DNA of 64,000 nucleotides, from the NCBI GenBank assembly GCA_035571835.1, contig DATNBU010000045.1, positions 124,001 through 188,000 of the forward strand, written 5' to 3'. Shown here piece after piece: positions 34,920 through 41,734 of this stretch. This stretch comes from Candidatus Limnocylindrales bacterium. Lineage in GTDB: Bacteria; Desulfobacterota; Binatia; UBA1149; CAITLU01. Each line of letters opens with the position of its first letter. The first letter of the stretch is position 1. The notes under the pieces were generated by a model. That model saw only the letters and a list, made by a program, of their open reading frames with translations. It had not been told where the DNA came from and made no database searches. Made by a program: the position numbers and the translations under genes.

Positions 34920-36098
34920 TCAGCGCCTGTCGTAGTCGCCGATATACGTCCCGCGACTGATCCCGAGCATGCTCAGGAAGAACGACGAGAACATCGTCTG
35001 CACTCCGAGGAAGAACCACATCGACCAGAAGATCACGCCGCGCATCTGCGAGAACTCGCCGAAATCGCCGCCGGCCCAGCTGCGAAATACCGAAATGTCG
35101 CCGACGAGCCCGACGAGTGTCAGGATCAGCCCGACGATGAGGCCGGTCTCGAGCTTGACGTTGCGCAGAAGGCCTCCGAGCGACGACCTTTCCGCCGGTG
35201 CGAAGCGCTCCGAATGGCTGAAGACCCTCGCGAACATCCCGATCGAGAGAATCTGCACGCCGAGCAGCACGAAGATCATTCCGAAGAACATCGTGTGGAT
35301 GTCGAACTCGACGCGACCGATGTGGTGCGGCCCGGAAAACAGCCAGAGCACCATCAGCATGCCGACGGTCGCGAGCACCGCCCCCGGAGCGAGGAACAGC
35401 CAGTTCGGCGCGTACAGCAGCATGAACCGCAAATGCCGCCATCCGTCCGGAAAGCTTCGCAGATGCGGCGGGCGCCCGCGCCGGTCGGGCCACAGCGTGA
35501 TCGGAATCTCGGTCATGCGGATGCCGAGTCGCGACGCCTTGATCACGAACTCGGATGCGAACTCCATTCCGGTCGTGCGCAGGTCCATGCGCTGGTAGGC
35601 GTCCTTCGTAAAGCCGCGCATCCCGCAATGTGCGTCGCCGATGCCGGAGCGGAACAGCAGGTTGAGGATTCCCGACAGCACCGGATTGCCGACGTAGCGG
35701 TGCAGCCACGGCATCGCGCCGGGCTTGATCTCGCCGCGCATGCGGTTGCCCATCACCACTTCGTAACCGGCCTGCCACTTCTCGACGAAGCGCGGGAGCT
35801 CGAGGAAATCGTAGCTGTCGTCGGCGTCGCCCATCACGATGAACGTGCCGCGGGCTTCCTCGATGCCTTTGCGCAGCGCATGCCCGTAGCCCTTGAGGGC
35901 GGCGTGCACGACGCGCGCGCCGTGGGCACCGGCAAGATCGACCGAGCCGTCGGTCGAGCCGTTGTCCGAGACGACGACCTCGCCGCGAACCCCGGCGCGC
36001 GCGAAGGCGCTGATCGCCTTGTCGACGCACGCGTCGATCGTCCGTGCTTCGTTGAGGCACGGAATGACGACCGAAACCTGGGGAGCATCTTCCGTCAT
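34920..36098 (-). CDS. GT2 glycosyltransferase with C-terminal membrane domain
   Basis: The protein is 392 residues from the ATG at 36098; the frame continues upstream without a credible start. The GT-A domain (8-240) has VSVVIPCLNEARTI, VVVSDNGSTDGS and the metal site DADDSYDF (91-98), then NRMRGEIKPGAMPWLHRYVGNP and CGMRGFTKDAY. Four membrane helices fill residues about 250-380. This fits enzymes that load a sugar onto polyprenyl phosphate at the cytoplasmic face, so it could supply the TMTC-like protein it converges on. Confidence 0.88.
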   Translation of the reverse strand: MTEDAPQVSVVIPCLNEARTIDACVDKAISAFARAGVRGEVVVSDNGSTDGSVDLAGAHGARVVHAALKGYGHALRKGIEEARGTFIVMGDADDSYDFLELPRFVEKWQAGYEVVMGNRMRGEIKPGAMPWLHRYVGNPVLSGILNLLFRSGIGDAHCGMRGFTKDAYQRMDLRTTGMEFASEFVIKASRLGIRMTEIPITLWPDRRGRPPHLRSFPDGWRHLRFMLLYAPNWLFLAPGAVLATVGMLMVLWLFSGPHHIGRVEFDIHTMFFGMIFVLLGVQILSIGMFARVFSHSERFAPAERSSLGGLLRNVKLETGLIVGLILTLVGLVGDISVFRSWAGGDFGEFSQMRGVIFWSMWFFLGVQTMFSSFFLSMLGISRGTYIGDYDRR

Positions 36099-36263
36099 CG
36101 TCTTCGGGATCGCTCGAGTGCGAAGCGTGCAGCGCGCGGCGAGCCGGTCGCATCGCGTGCAACGAAGATACGGGGTTCCGTGCCGTCGTGCCACTCCTGC
36201 GGGGCCGCCCACGATACGCATTTCCGTCCCCGCACTTTCCCATCTTCGTTGCGACTGTTGTAG

Positions 36264-38066
36264 ATGGCGCCGATGCCGTCGTTCCTCACGGGCATTGCGG
36301 CGAGTTTCGGCGCGGCGGGCGCGTCGAAATGGAGCACACCCGATCTGTTCTCGATCGCTTTCGCTGCTGTGCTGGCCGTGCTCGTGATCGCCGTTCGCCG
36401 CCATCCGTCGGCGCCGCGCATCGTCGCCGCCGCCATGGTTCTCGCGCTCGTCACGGTTGCGTGGCGGTCGGTCCAGTTCGACCTCGTCGGCTGGCACGGC
36501 TTCATGCACGGCGCGGTGATGGAGCGGCTCGTCGACGGAGGCCCGATTCCACCGGAGGACCCCGCGTTCGCCGGCGGTACCCTGCGTTATCCATGGATCG
36601 AGCACTGGCTGATGGCGAGCCTGTCGCGCATGACGGGCGTCCATCCGAACGTCGAAACCATCGCTTTCGAGATCCTGCTGTTCGCCGTCTTCCTCGCCGG
36701 AAGCGCGGCCGTGGCAGCGGCCGTCAGCGAAGATCCCGAGGTCATTGCGCTGGCCGTGCTGCTGGCCGGTTTCGGCATCTCGATCTTCCACGGCGGGCTG
36801 CTGCGCCAGCTCGTGTTCTACCTGTTTCCGCAATCGCTGCTGGAGACCCGGATCATTCCGATCGACAAGTTCGCGAATATCAGCGCGATGCCGCCCGGCT
36901 ATGCGGCGATGGTCTGGTCGGCGGCTGCTTCGCTCGCATTCGTGCGCGGCACGATCCGCGTGCGGACGGCCGCGCTGTCGGTCGCGGCGCTGACGCTCGT
37001 CGCGGCGCTGTTTCATCCGCTGAGCTGGACGGGGATCCTCGTATTCCAGTCGGTCGTCGTGCTGATGCTGCTCGTTGCCGGCAGCCGTGACGACCGCGTC
37101 GGAGCGTTGTGGATCGCAGCCGGAGTCGCCGCGGCGTCGCTCGTCGCGTCTCCGTACCTGCACTCGATCGGCGCTTCCGAGTCGAGCGACGGCTGGACCG
37201 GCGTCGTCGACTCGTGGCCGCTTTTTTCGGCCAAGGCCTGGGATCTCGAGCTGCTGTTCGGGCCACTGGTGCTGCTCGCATTCGTGTACCGAAAAAGACT
37301 CGCGCAAATGGTGGGGGCCGGAAACGCGCCGCTGCGGATCATCTTCGTCGCGATCGTCGTGCTGGCCGGAGCATTCCTTTTCGTGCGGTATCCGGGGCGC
37401 AATGAATACAAGTTCCTGCTCTATCTGATCCCGCTTGCTGCCGTCGTGGGAGCGATCTGCCTGCGCGAGCTTCTTTCGCGTCACGTGTTCGTCGGCACGC
37501 TGGTGGCCGCGGTGTTTCTGCTGCCCGGAGGCCATGCGCTCGGACTGCGGCCGTGGACCCAGGTTCTCGAGCCGGCGCGTGTGGACGGTCCGTATTTCCG
37601 TGCAGTCAATGCGTCGTCCGATGCGCTGTTCCAGTGGATTGCCACGCAGACGCCACCCGACTCGGTGTTTCTTTCGGCCGACCTTCGTATCCCGGCGCTC
37701 GCGCGGCGCGGACTCTACATTGCGGTCGATGCTCCGTGGCTCGGGCTCGACGGATGGGGCGTGCTGCGCCAGCAGCTGCTCCAGTGGCACATCCGGCGGC
37801 CGGATGCGGTGATGTACCGGCGCCAGCATCTGGCCACGATCGTGATCGACGCCGACTGGGCGAGCCTCGAGCCGGCGGTTGCGATTGCCGAGATTCGCAA
37901 GGACATCTCCACGCGACCGCTGTTCGTGCACATCCAGAACCCCACGGCAGCCGAGAAGCTCGACCGCACCCCCGGATTCGAGCTTCGCTTCCGCAATGCG
38001 GCCGGTTCCGTCTATGAGCTCGGCAACGCAGCGGCCGGTCGCGCAGACAAGGAGTCGAATCGATGA
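36264..38066 (+). CDS. Large integral membrane protein, glycosyltransferase-like, function unknown
   Basis: The protein has 600 residues with about ten or more hydrophobic helices over the first 420 and a soluble C-terminal domain of about 170. An early loop reads WHGFMHGAVMERLVDGGPIPPEDPAF and a later one PWIEHWLMASL, a layout like GT-C enzymes with an acidic first loop, but no family signature is certain. The C-terminal part (ASSDALFQWIATQTPPDSVFLSADLR) resembles the soluble end of several bacterial GT-C proteins. It overlaps the DUF427 gene by ATGA and is divergent from the GT2 gene. Confidence 0.7.
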   Translation: MAPMPSFLTGIAASFGAAGASKWSTPDLFSIAFAAVLAVLVIAVRRHPSAPRIVAAAMVLALVTVAWRSVQFDLVGWHGFMHGAVMERLVDGGPIPPEDPAFAGGTLRYPWIEHWLMASLSRMTGVHPNVETIAFEILLFAVFLAGSAAVAAAVSEDPEVIALAVLLAGFGISIFHGGLLRQLVFYLFPQSLLETRIIPIDKFANISAMPPGYAAMVWSAAASLAFVRGTIRVRTAALSVAALTLVAALFHPLSWTGILVFQSVVVLMLLVAGSRDDRVGALWIAAGVAAASLVASPYLHSIGASESSDGWTGVVDSWPLFSAKAWDLELLFGPLVLLAFVYRKRLAQMVGAGNAPLRIIFVAIVVLAGAFLFVRYPGRNEYKFLLYLIPLAAVVGAICLRELLSRHVFVGTLVAAVFLLPGGHALGLRPWTQVLEPARVDGPYFRAVNASSDALFQWIATQTPPDSVFLSADLRIPALARRGLYIAVDAPWLGLDGWGVLRQQLLQWHIRRPDAVMYRRQHLATIVIDADWASLEPAVAIAEIRKDISTRPLFVHIQNPTAAEKLDRTPGFELRFRNAAGSVYELGNAAAGRADKESNR

Positions 38067-38344
38067 AAGCAATCTGGAACGGCAAGGTCGTGGCCGAGTC
38101 GAACGACACGGTCGTGGTCGAAGGCAACCACTACTTTCCGCTCGAATCGGTGCAGGCGGATACTCTCGTTCCGAGCAGCACGACGAGCGTATGCTCGTGG
38201 AAAGGAACGGCCAGCTACTACACGCTTCGCGTGGGTGGCCGCGACAACCCCGATGCGGTCTGGTATTACGCGGATCCGAAAGAAGCCGCACGGCAGATCA
38301 AGGGCCGGGTGGCGTTCTGGAAAGGCGTCGAGGTGGTCGAGTAG
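38063..38344 (+). CDS. DUF427-domain protein
   Basis: The protein has 93 residues covering one DUF427 domain: MKAIWNGKVVAESNDTVVVE, NHYFPLESVQADTL, CSWKGTASYYTLRVGG, AVWYYADPKEAARQIKGRVAFW. Members are small beta-rich proteins of unknown function. GGAG lies before the ATG, which overlaps the upstream stop. The coupling to a membrane protein is the only hint of context. Confidence 0.9.
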   Translation: MKAIWNGKVVAESNDTVVVEGNHYFPLESVQADTLVPSSTTSVCSWKGTASYYTLRVGGRDNPDAVWYYADPKEAARQIKGRVAFWKGVEVVE

Positions 38345-38350
38345 AAAGAG

Positions 38351-39292
38351 CTATCGCTGCGCCTTCGCATCGAGGAATTCGCGGACGACATCGGCCGGCG
38401 AGCGTCCGCCTTCGACCGCTTCGTTGAGACGCCGCATTGCCGCGAGGTCGATCGTCCCGCCAAGGCTGTCGAGCGTGCGGTCGAGCCCGGGGTGCCGCTC
38501 GAGCGCGTCGCGCCGCACGACCGGAACCGCTTCGTACGGCGGAAACGCGTGGCGGTCGTCATCGAGCACGCGCAGCGAGAAACGGGCGATTGCAGCATCG
38601 GTTGCGCTTCCCACGACGACGTCCGCCTGACGATCGATGAGTGCACGATAGAGCAGCCCGAGGTCCATCGTGCGGACTCCCGCAAACTTGATTCCATACG
38701 TGCGCTCGAGCGCCGGGTAGCCGTCGGCGCGTTGCTGGAACTCATAGCCGAACGCGGCCTGCCACCGCGGAGCCGCCTGGGCTGCATCGGAGATCGTGCC
38801 GACGCCGGCGTCGTCGCGTACGACGAGCGCGAACGTGTTGTCGAAACCGAGCGGCTTCGTCCACTGGAGGCCGGCCGGCGCATAGGCCGCGCGAACTTTC
38901 GCCAGCACATCGCCGGCGCGAATCGATGCGGCGGCCGCGGCTTCGTCCTTCAGGATCGCGCCGAGCGCGGTCCCCGTGTACTCGACGTAGACGTCGATCT
39001 GGCCCGCGCGCAGGGCACTGTCGCAGACGAACGTACCGCCGAGATCGAGCTTGCGCTCGGCCTCGAGTCCGCTGCGCTCGATCGCCTGCGCGACCAGCTC
39101 ACCGAGCACGCGCTGCTCGGTGAAGTTCTTGCCACCGACCACTATTGCGTCGCCGCGATTCGAGCACCCGGCGGCAACCAGCAACGCAATCGCGACGAGG
39201 GACGCGCGCGCGTTCCTCCCGAACGCGTTACTTCCGAACGCGTTACTTCCGAACGCGTTCGTCGCGAACGCTTTCGTCGCGAACGCTTTCAT
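38351..39292 (-). CDS. OpuC/EgtU-type substrate-binding lipoprotein
   Basis: The protein has 313 residues. The first 28 are a pentapeptide repeat (MKAFA-TKAFA-TNAFG-SNAFG-SNAFG-R) encoded by a 15-bp minisatellite. A hydrophobic stretch and lipobox LVAAGC (lipid-bearing Cys43) follow. The rest is the quaternary-amine binding fold: VVGGKNFTEQRVLGELVAQAIE, DVYVEYTGTALGAIL, then LGFDNTFALVVRD and DLGLLYRALIDRQADVVVGSATD. Known members bind betaine, choline, carnitine or, in EgtU, ergothioneine. It is the last gene of the ergothioneine operon, and the start overlaps the permease stop. Confidence 0.9.
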   Translation of the reverse strand: MKAFATKAFATNAFGSNAFGSNAFGRNARASLVAIALLVAAGCSNRGDAIVVGGKNFTEQRVLGELVAQAIERSGLEAERKLDLGGTFVCDSALRAGQIDVYVEYTGTALGAILKDEAAAAASIRAGDVLAKVRAAYAPAGLQWTKPLGFDNTFALVVRDDAGVGTISDAAQAAPRWQAAFGYEFQQRADGYPALERTYGIKFAGVRTMDLGLLYRALIDRQADVVVGSATDAAIARFSLRVLDDDRHAFPPYEAVPVVRRDALERHPGLDRTLDSLGGTIDLAAMRRLNEAVEGGRSPADVVREFLDAKAQR

Positions 39293-39295
39293 CGC
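39221..39295. repeat. 15-bp minisatellite, five units
   Basis: Units start at 39221, 39236, 39251, 39266 and 39281. The first two are identical (GAACGCGTTACTTCC); the others differ at one to six positions (for example GAACGCTTTCGTCGC). The last unit contains the ATG of the binding protein and the TGA of the permease. Unit length is a multiple of three, so copy-number changes keep the frame. Confidence 0.92.
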
Positions 39296-39906
39296 GACGG
39301 AGCCATGCGTCGCTCGACGGCGCCGAGAACGAGATCTGCAGCAATCGCCAGAAACGCCGCCGGCAGCGCGCCGGCCAGAATGGTCCGATGATCGAGCATC
39401 GCGACGCCCCGGAAGATCAGCACGCCGAGACCGCCGGCGCCGATGGCGGCGGCAATCGTCGCGACGCCGATTCCGACGACGGTCGCGAGCCGGATTCCCG
39501 CGAGAATCACTCCGGCGGCAAGCGGGATCTCGACGCGGCGCAGAAGCTGGCCGTCGGTCATGCCCATCCCGATTCCTGCCTCGCGCACGGCAGGGTCGAC
39601 GCCCTCGATTCCCGTGACGGTGTTGCGAAGGATCGGCAGCAGCGCGTAGAGCGTGAGCGCGATCAGCGCGGTCCGCGTTCCGATGCCGCCGATCAGCGGA
39701 ACGGGAATCAGCAGGCCGAACAGCGCGAGGCTCGGGACGGTCTGCACGATGCCGGCGCCGCCGAGCACGATCTGCCGCAGCGCGGGCCGGCGCGTCAGCA
39801 GTACTCCGAGCGGAACCGCGATCAGCGTTGCCGCGCCGACGGAGACGACGACCAGCACGAGGTGCTCGGCGGACGCGCGCGCGATCTCGCCTGCCATGCC
39901 GGTCAT
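39289..39906 (-). CDS. ABC permease, OpuC/EgtU type
   Basis: The protein has 205 residues with about six membrane helices. Family motifs include VSVGAATLIAVPLGVLLTRR, VQTVPSLALFGLLIPV, IALTLYALLPILRNTVTGIEGVDP and the ATPase-contact EAGIGMGMTDGQLLRRVEIPLA. Unlike streptococcal EgtU, permease and binding domain are separate genes. The start overlaps the ATPase stop (ATGA) and the stop overlaps the binding-protein start. Confidence 0.92.
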   Translation of the reverse strand: MTGMAGEIARASAEHLVLVVVSVGAATLIAVPLGVLLTRRPALRQIVLGGAGIVQTVPSLALFGLLIPVPLIGGIGTRTALIALTLYALLPILRNTVTGIEGVDPAVREAGIGMGMTDGQLLRRVEIPLAAGVILAGIRLATVVGIGVATIAAAIGAGGLGVLIFRGVAMLDHRTILAGALPAAFLAIAADLVLGAVERRMAPSR

Positions 39907-40718
39907 CGCGTGACGGCTCCTTGCGGCCGCGCGGCGCTGTCGGCAATTGCGGGCGCAATGGACTCGGGTTGCGAACTTTCGGGGCCGAGGTTGCCGGCTT
40001 CGAGAAATGCGCGCACTTCGTCGCCGGGCGTTCGCATCAGCTCTTCGAGCGAGCCCTCGGCGATCAGTCGCCCCGACGACAGGAGCGCGATGCGGTCGGC
40101 GACGAGCGCAGCTTCGGCAAGGTCGTGCGTGACGAAGATCGCCGTCTTGCCGAGCCGCGCGGTGAGCGCGCGAAACTCGCGCTGCAGCTCGCGCCGCGTG
40201 ATCGGGTCGAGCGCACCGAACGGTTCGTCGAGAAGGATGAGCGGCGGATCGGCCGCCAGCGCGCGCGCGACACCGACGCGCTGCCGCTGGCCGCCGGAAA
40301 GCTGGTGCGGGCGTCGCGAAGCGTATTCGCCGGGCGCAAGCCCGACCAGCTCGAGCAGCTCGCGTGTGCGCGCGGCGATGCGCGCGGGCGGCCAGCCTTC
40401 GAGCTCGGGAACGACGCCGACGTTCTGTTCGACCGTCAGGTGCGGAAACAGCCCGACTTCCTGGATCACGTAACCCGTGCGCCGGCGAAGCTCGATCGGA
40501 TTCCATGCGGTCGTCTCGCGTCCCGCGACGCGTACCGCTCCGGCCGTCGGCAGGATCAGTGCGTTGACGAGGCGCAGTGCCGTCGTCTTGCCCGAGCCGC
40601 TTCTTCCGATCAGCGCGAGGGTCTTTCCTTCCTCGACCGCGAGCGACAGCCTGTCGAGGATGGTGCCGGCGGCGCGGACATCGACGCGCACGTCGTCGAG
40701 CTCGACGAATGCCGTCAC
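39903..40718 (-). CDS. ABC ATPase, OpuC/EgtV type
   Basis: The protein has 271 residues from a GTG overlapping the preceding stop. It has Walker A IGRSGSGKTTALRL, Q-loop YVIQEVGLFPHLTV, signature QLSGGQRQRVGVARAL, Walker B LILLDEPFGALDPITR and switch VTHDLAEA. There are no CBS domains, which longer OpuCA/EgtV ATPases often have, so osmotic gating of that kind is unlikely. It powers the adjacent permease. Confidence 0.93.
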   Translation of the reverse strand: MTAFVELDDVRVDVRAAGTILDRLSLAVEEGKTLALIGRSGSGKTTALRLVNALILPTAGAVRVAGRETTAWNPIELRRRTGYVIQEVGLFPHLTVEQNVGVVPELEGWPPARIAARTRELLELVGLAPGEYASRRPHQLSGGQRQRVGVARALAADPPLILLDEPFGALDPITRRELQREFRALTARLGKTAIFVTHDLAEAALVADRIALLSSGRLIAEGSLEELMRTPGDEVRAFLEAGNLGPESSQPESIAPAIADSAARPQGAVTR

Positions 40719-41734
40719 GTCGCTGCTCCGGATGCGGCGCCGAAGCCGGGCCCGCCTGATTCGCCGCCGAAACCCGGCCTGCCGGATTCGGCGACGAGGC
40801 GCTGCGGGCGCGCCCCGCCTGCAACAAGAGGCAGAAGCGGAGCGATGTCGTTGGGGCCGTCGGGACACGCGAGCGCGGCCAGCGCGAGAAGCTGGCTGCG
40901 TCCGATGCCGACCTCGAACATTCCTCCAATGTAGGTCTGGAGATTTCTCTGCGCCGCACGCGAGAGGCAGTCGATGGCTTCGAGCACGCTGCCGATGCGC
41001 GCGGGCTTGACGTTGATCGCTGCCGGCGCCGGCTCGAGCGCTTCCAGCGCATGGACCGACGTCACCGCGGCATCGGCGCTCAGCCGAGCGACGAGTTGCG
41101 GCGACCAGGCGCCCGCGCCCGGCCGCGGATCCTCGATCCAGGCATCCGGAAGATAACGGCATGCGCGCTCGTGGTCGGCGGCTTCACCGAGAAGCTTGAA
41201 ATCGATGACGGCAACGGTGCCGAGCGCGGCGAGTGCGGACCAGGTTTCGTCTTTCCATGCAGGATCGGCGTCGATCTTGAGGGGCAGCGTCCCGGCGCCG
41301 AGCGATCTGGCTTCGGCGACCGGATCGGCGACGGCGGCAAACGAGATCGCGTAGCGGACCGGCGGCGGCTCGACGTCGCAGAGCTCGAACAGGCTCGTGC
41401 CGTGCTGCGCGAGCGCGAGATCGATCGCGGCCGCTTCGAGCGCCGCGCGGTCATACGCCGGAAAACCGGCGAGCCGGCTGGTCCATTCGCCGAGACGGAA
41501 TTTGCCGGTCGGCACGGTGGAGACGGCTTTGCCGAACGACGCATGGTCCTCGTCCGTCCAGCCCACGTGTTCGCCTCGGCCGGCATGATCTCCGCCGGAC
41601 AGCGTTACGGTCGACGATGGCCGCGAACCGTCCGGATACGATTCGAGCGCGACGTTGGAGAAGACGACCGACGCGCGGTCGATCCGCAGCGGAAGTTGCG
41701 TGAGCCGGCTACGAAGCCCGTCAATCGCGGGCAC
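40715..41734 (-). CDS. Enolase-superfamily (MR/MLE, OSB-synthase-like) enzyme
   Basis: The protein is about 339 residues from a GTG that overlaps the EgtD-EgtB stop by 14 bp. The N-terminal capping domain is followed by a barrel with strand motifs LPLKIDADPAW, AVIDFKLLG, AWIEDPRP (metal-ligand Glu candidate) and INVKPARIGSVLEAI (catalytic-Lys candidate). The layout resembles o-succinylbenzoate synthase or dipeptide epimerases, but no other menaquinone gene is near. The C-terminus ends in short Gly/Pro repeats (GRPGFGGESGGPGFG). Substrate unknown; its place in a betaine operon hints at an amino-acid derivative. Confidence 0.75.
   Translation of the reverse strand: MPAIDGLRSRLTQLPLRIDRASVVFSNVALESYPDGSRPSSTVTLSGGDHAGRGEHVGWTDEDHASFGKAVSTVPTGKFRLGEWTSRLAGFPAYDRAALEAAAIDLALAQHGTSLFELCDVEPPPVRYAISFAAVADPVAEARSLGAGTLPLKIDADPAWKDETWSALAALGTVAVIDFKLLGEAADHERACRYLPDAWIEDPRPGAGAWSPQLVARLSADAAVTSVHALEALEPAPAAINVKPARIGSVLEAIDCLSRAAQRNLQTYIGGMFEVGIGRSQLLALAALACPDGPNDIAPLLPLVAGGARPQRLVAESGRPGFGGESGGPGFGAASGAAT

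Noticed and set aside
36099-38291. N-terminal extension of the GT2 gene by about 730 codons
   Set aside because: The frame is open only because of GC bias. It lies antisense to the membrane protein gene and DUF427, and the GT2 domain starts at the ATG at 36098.
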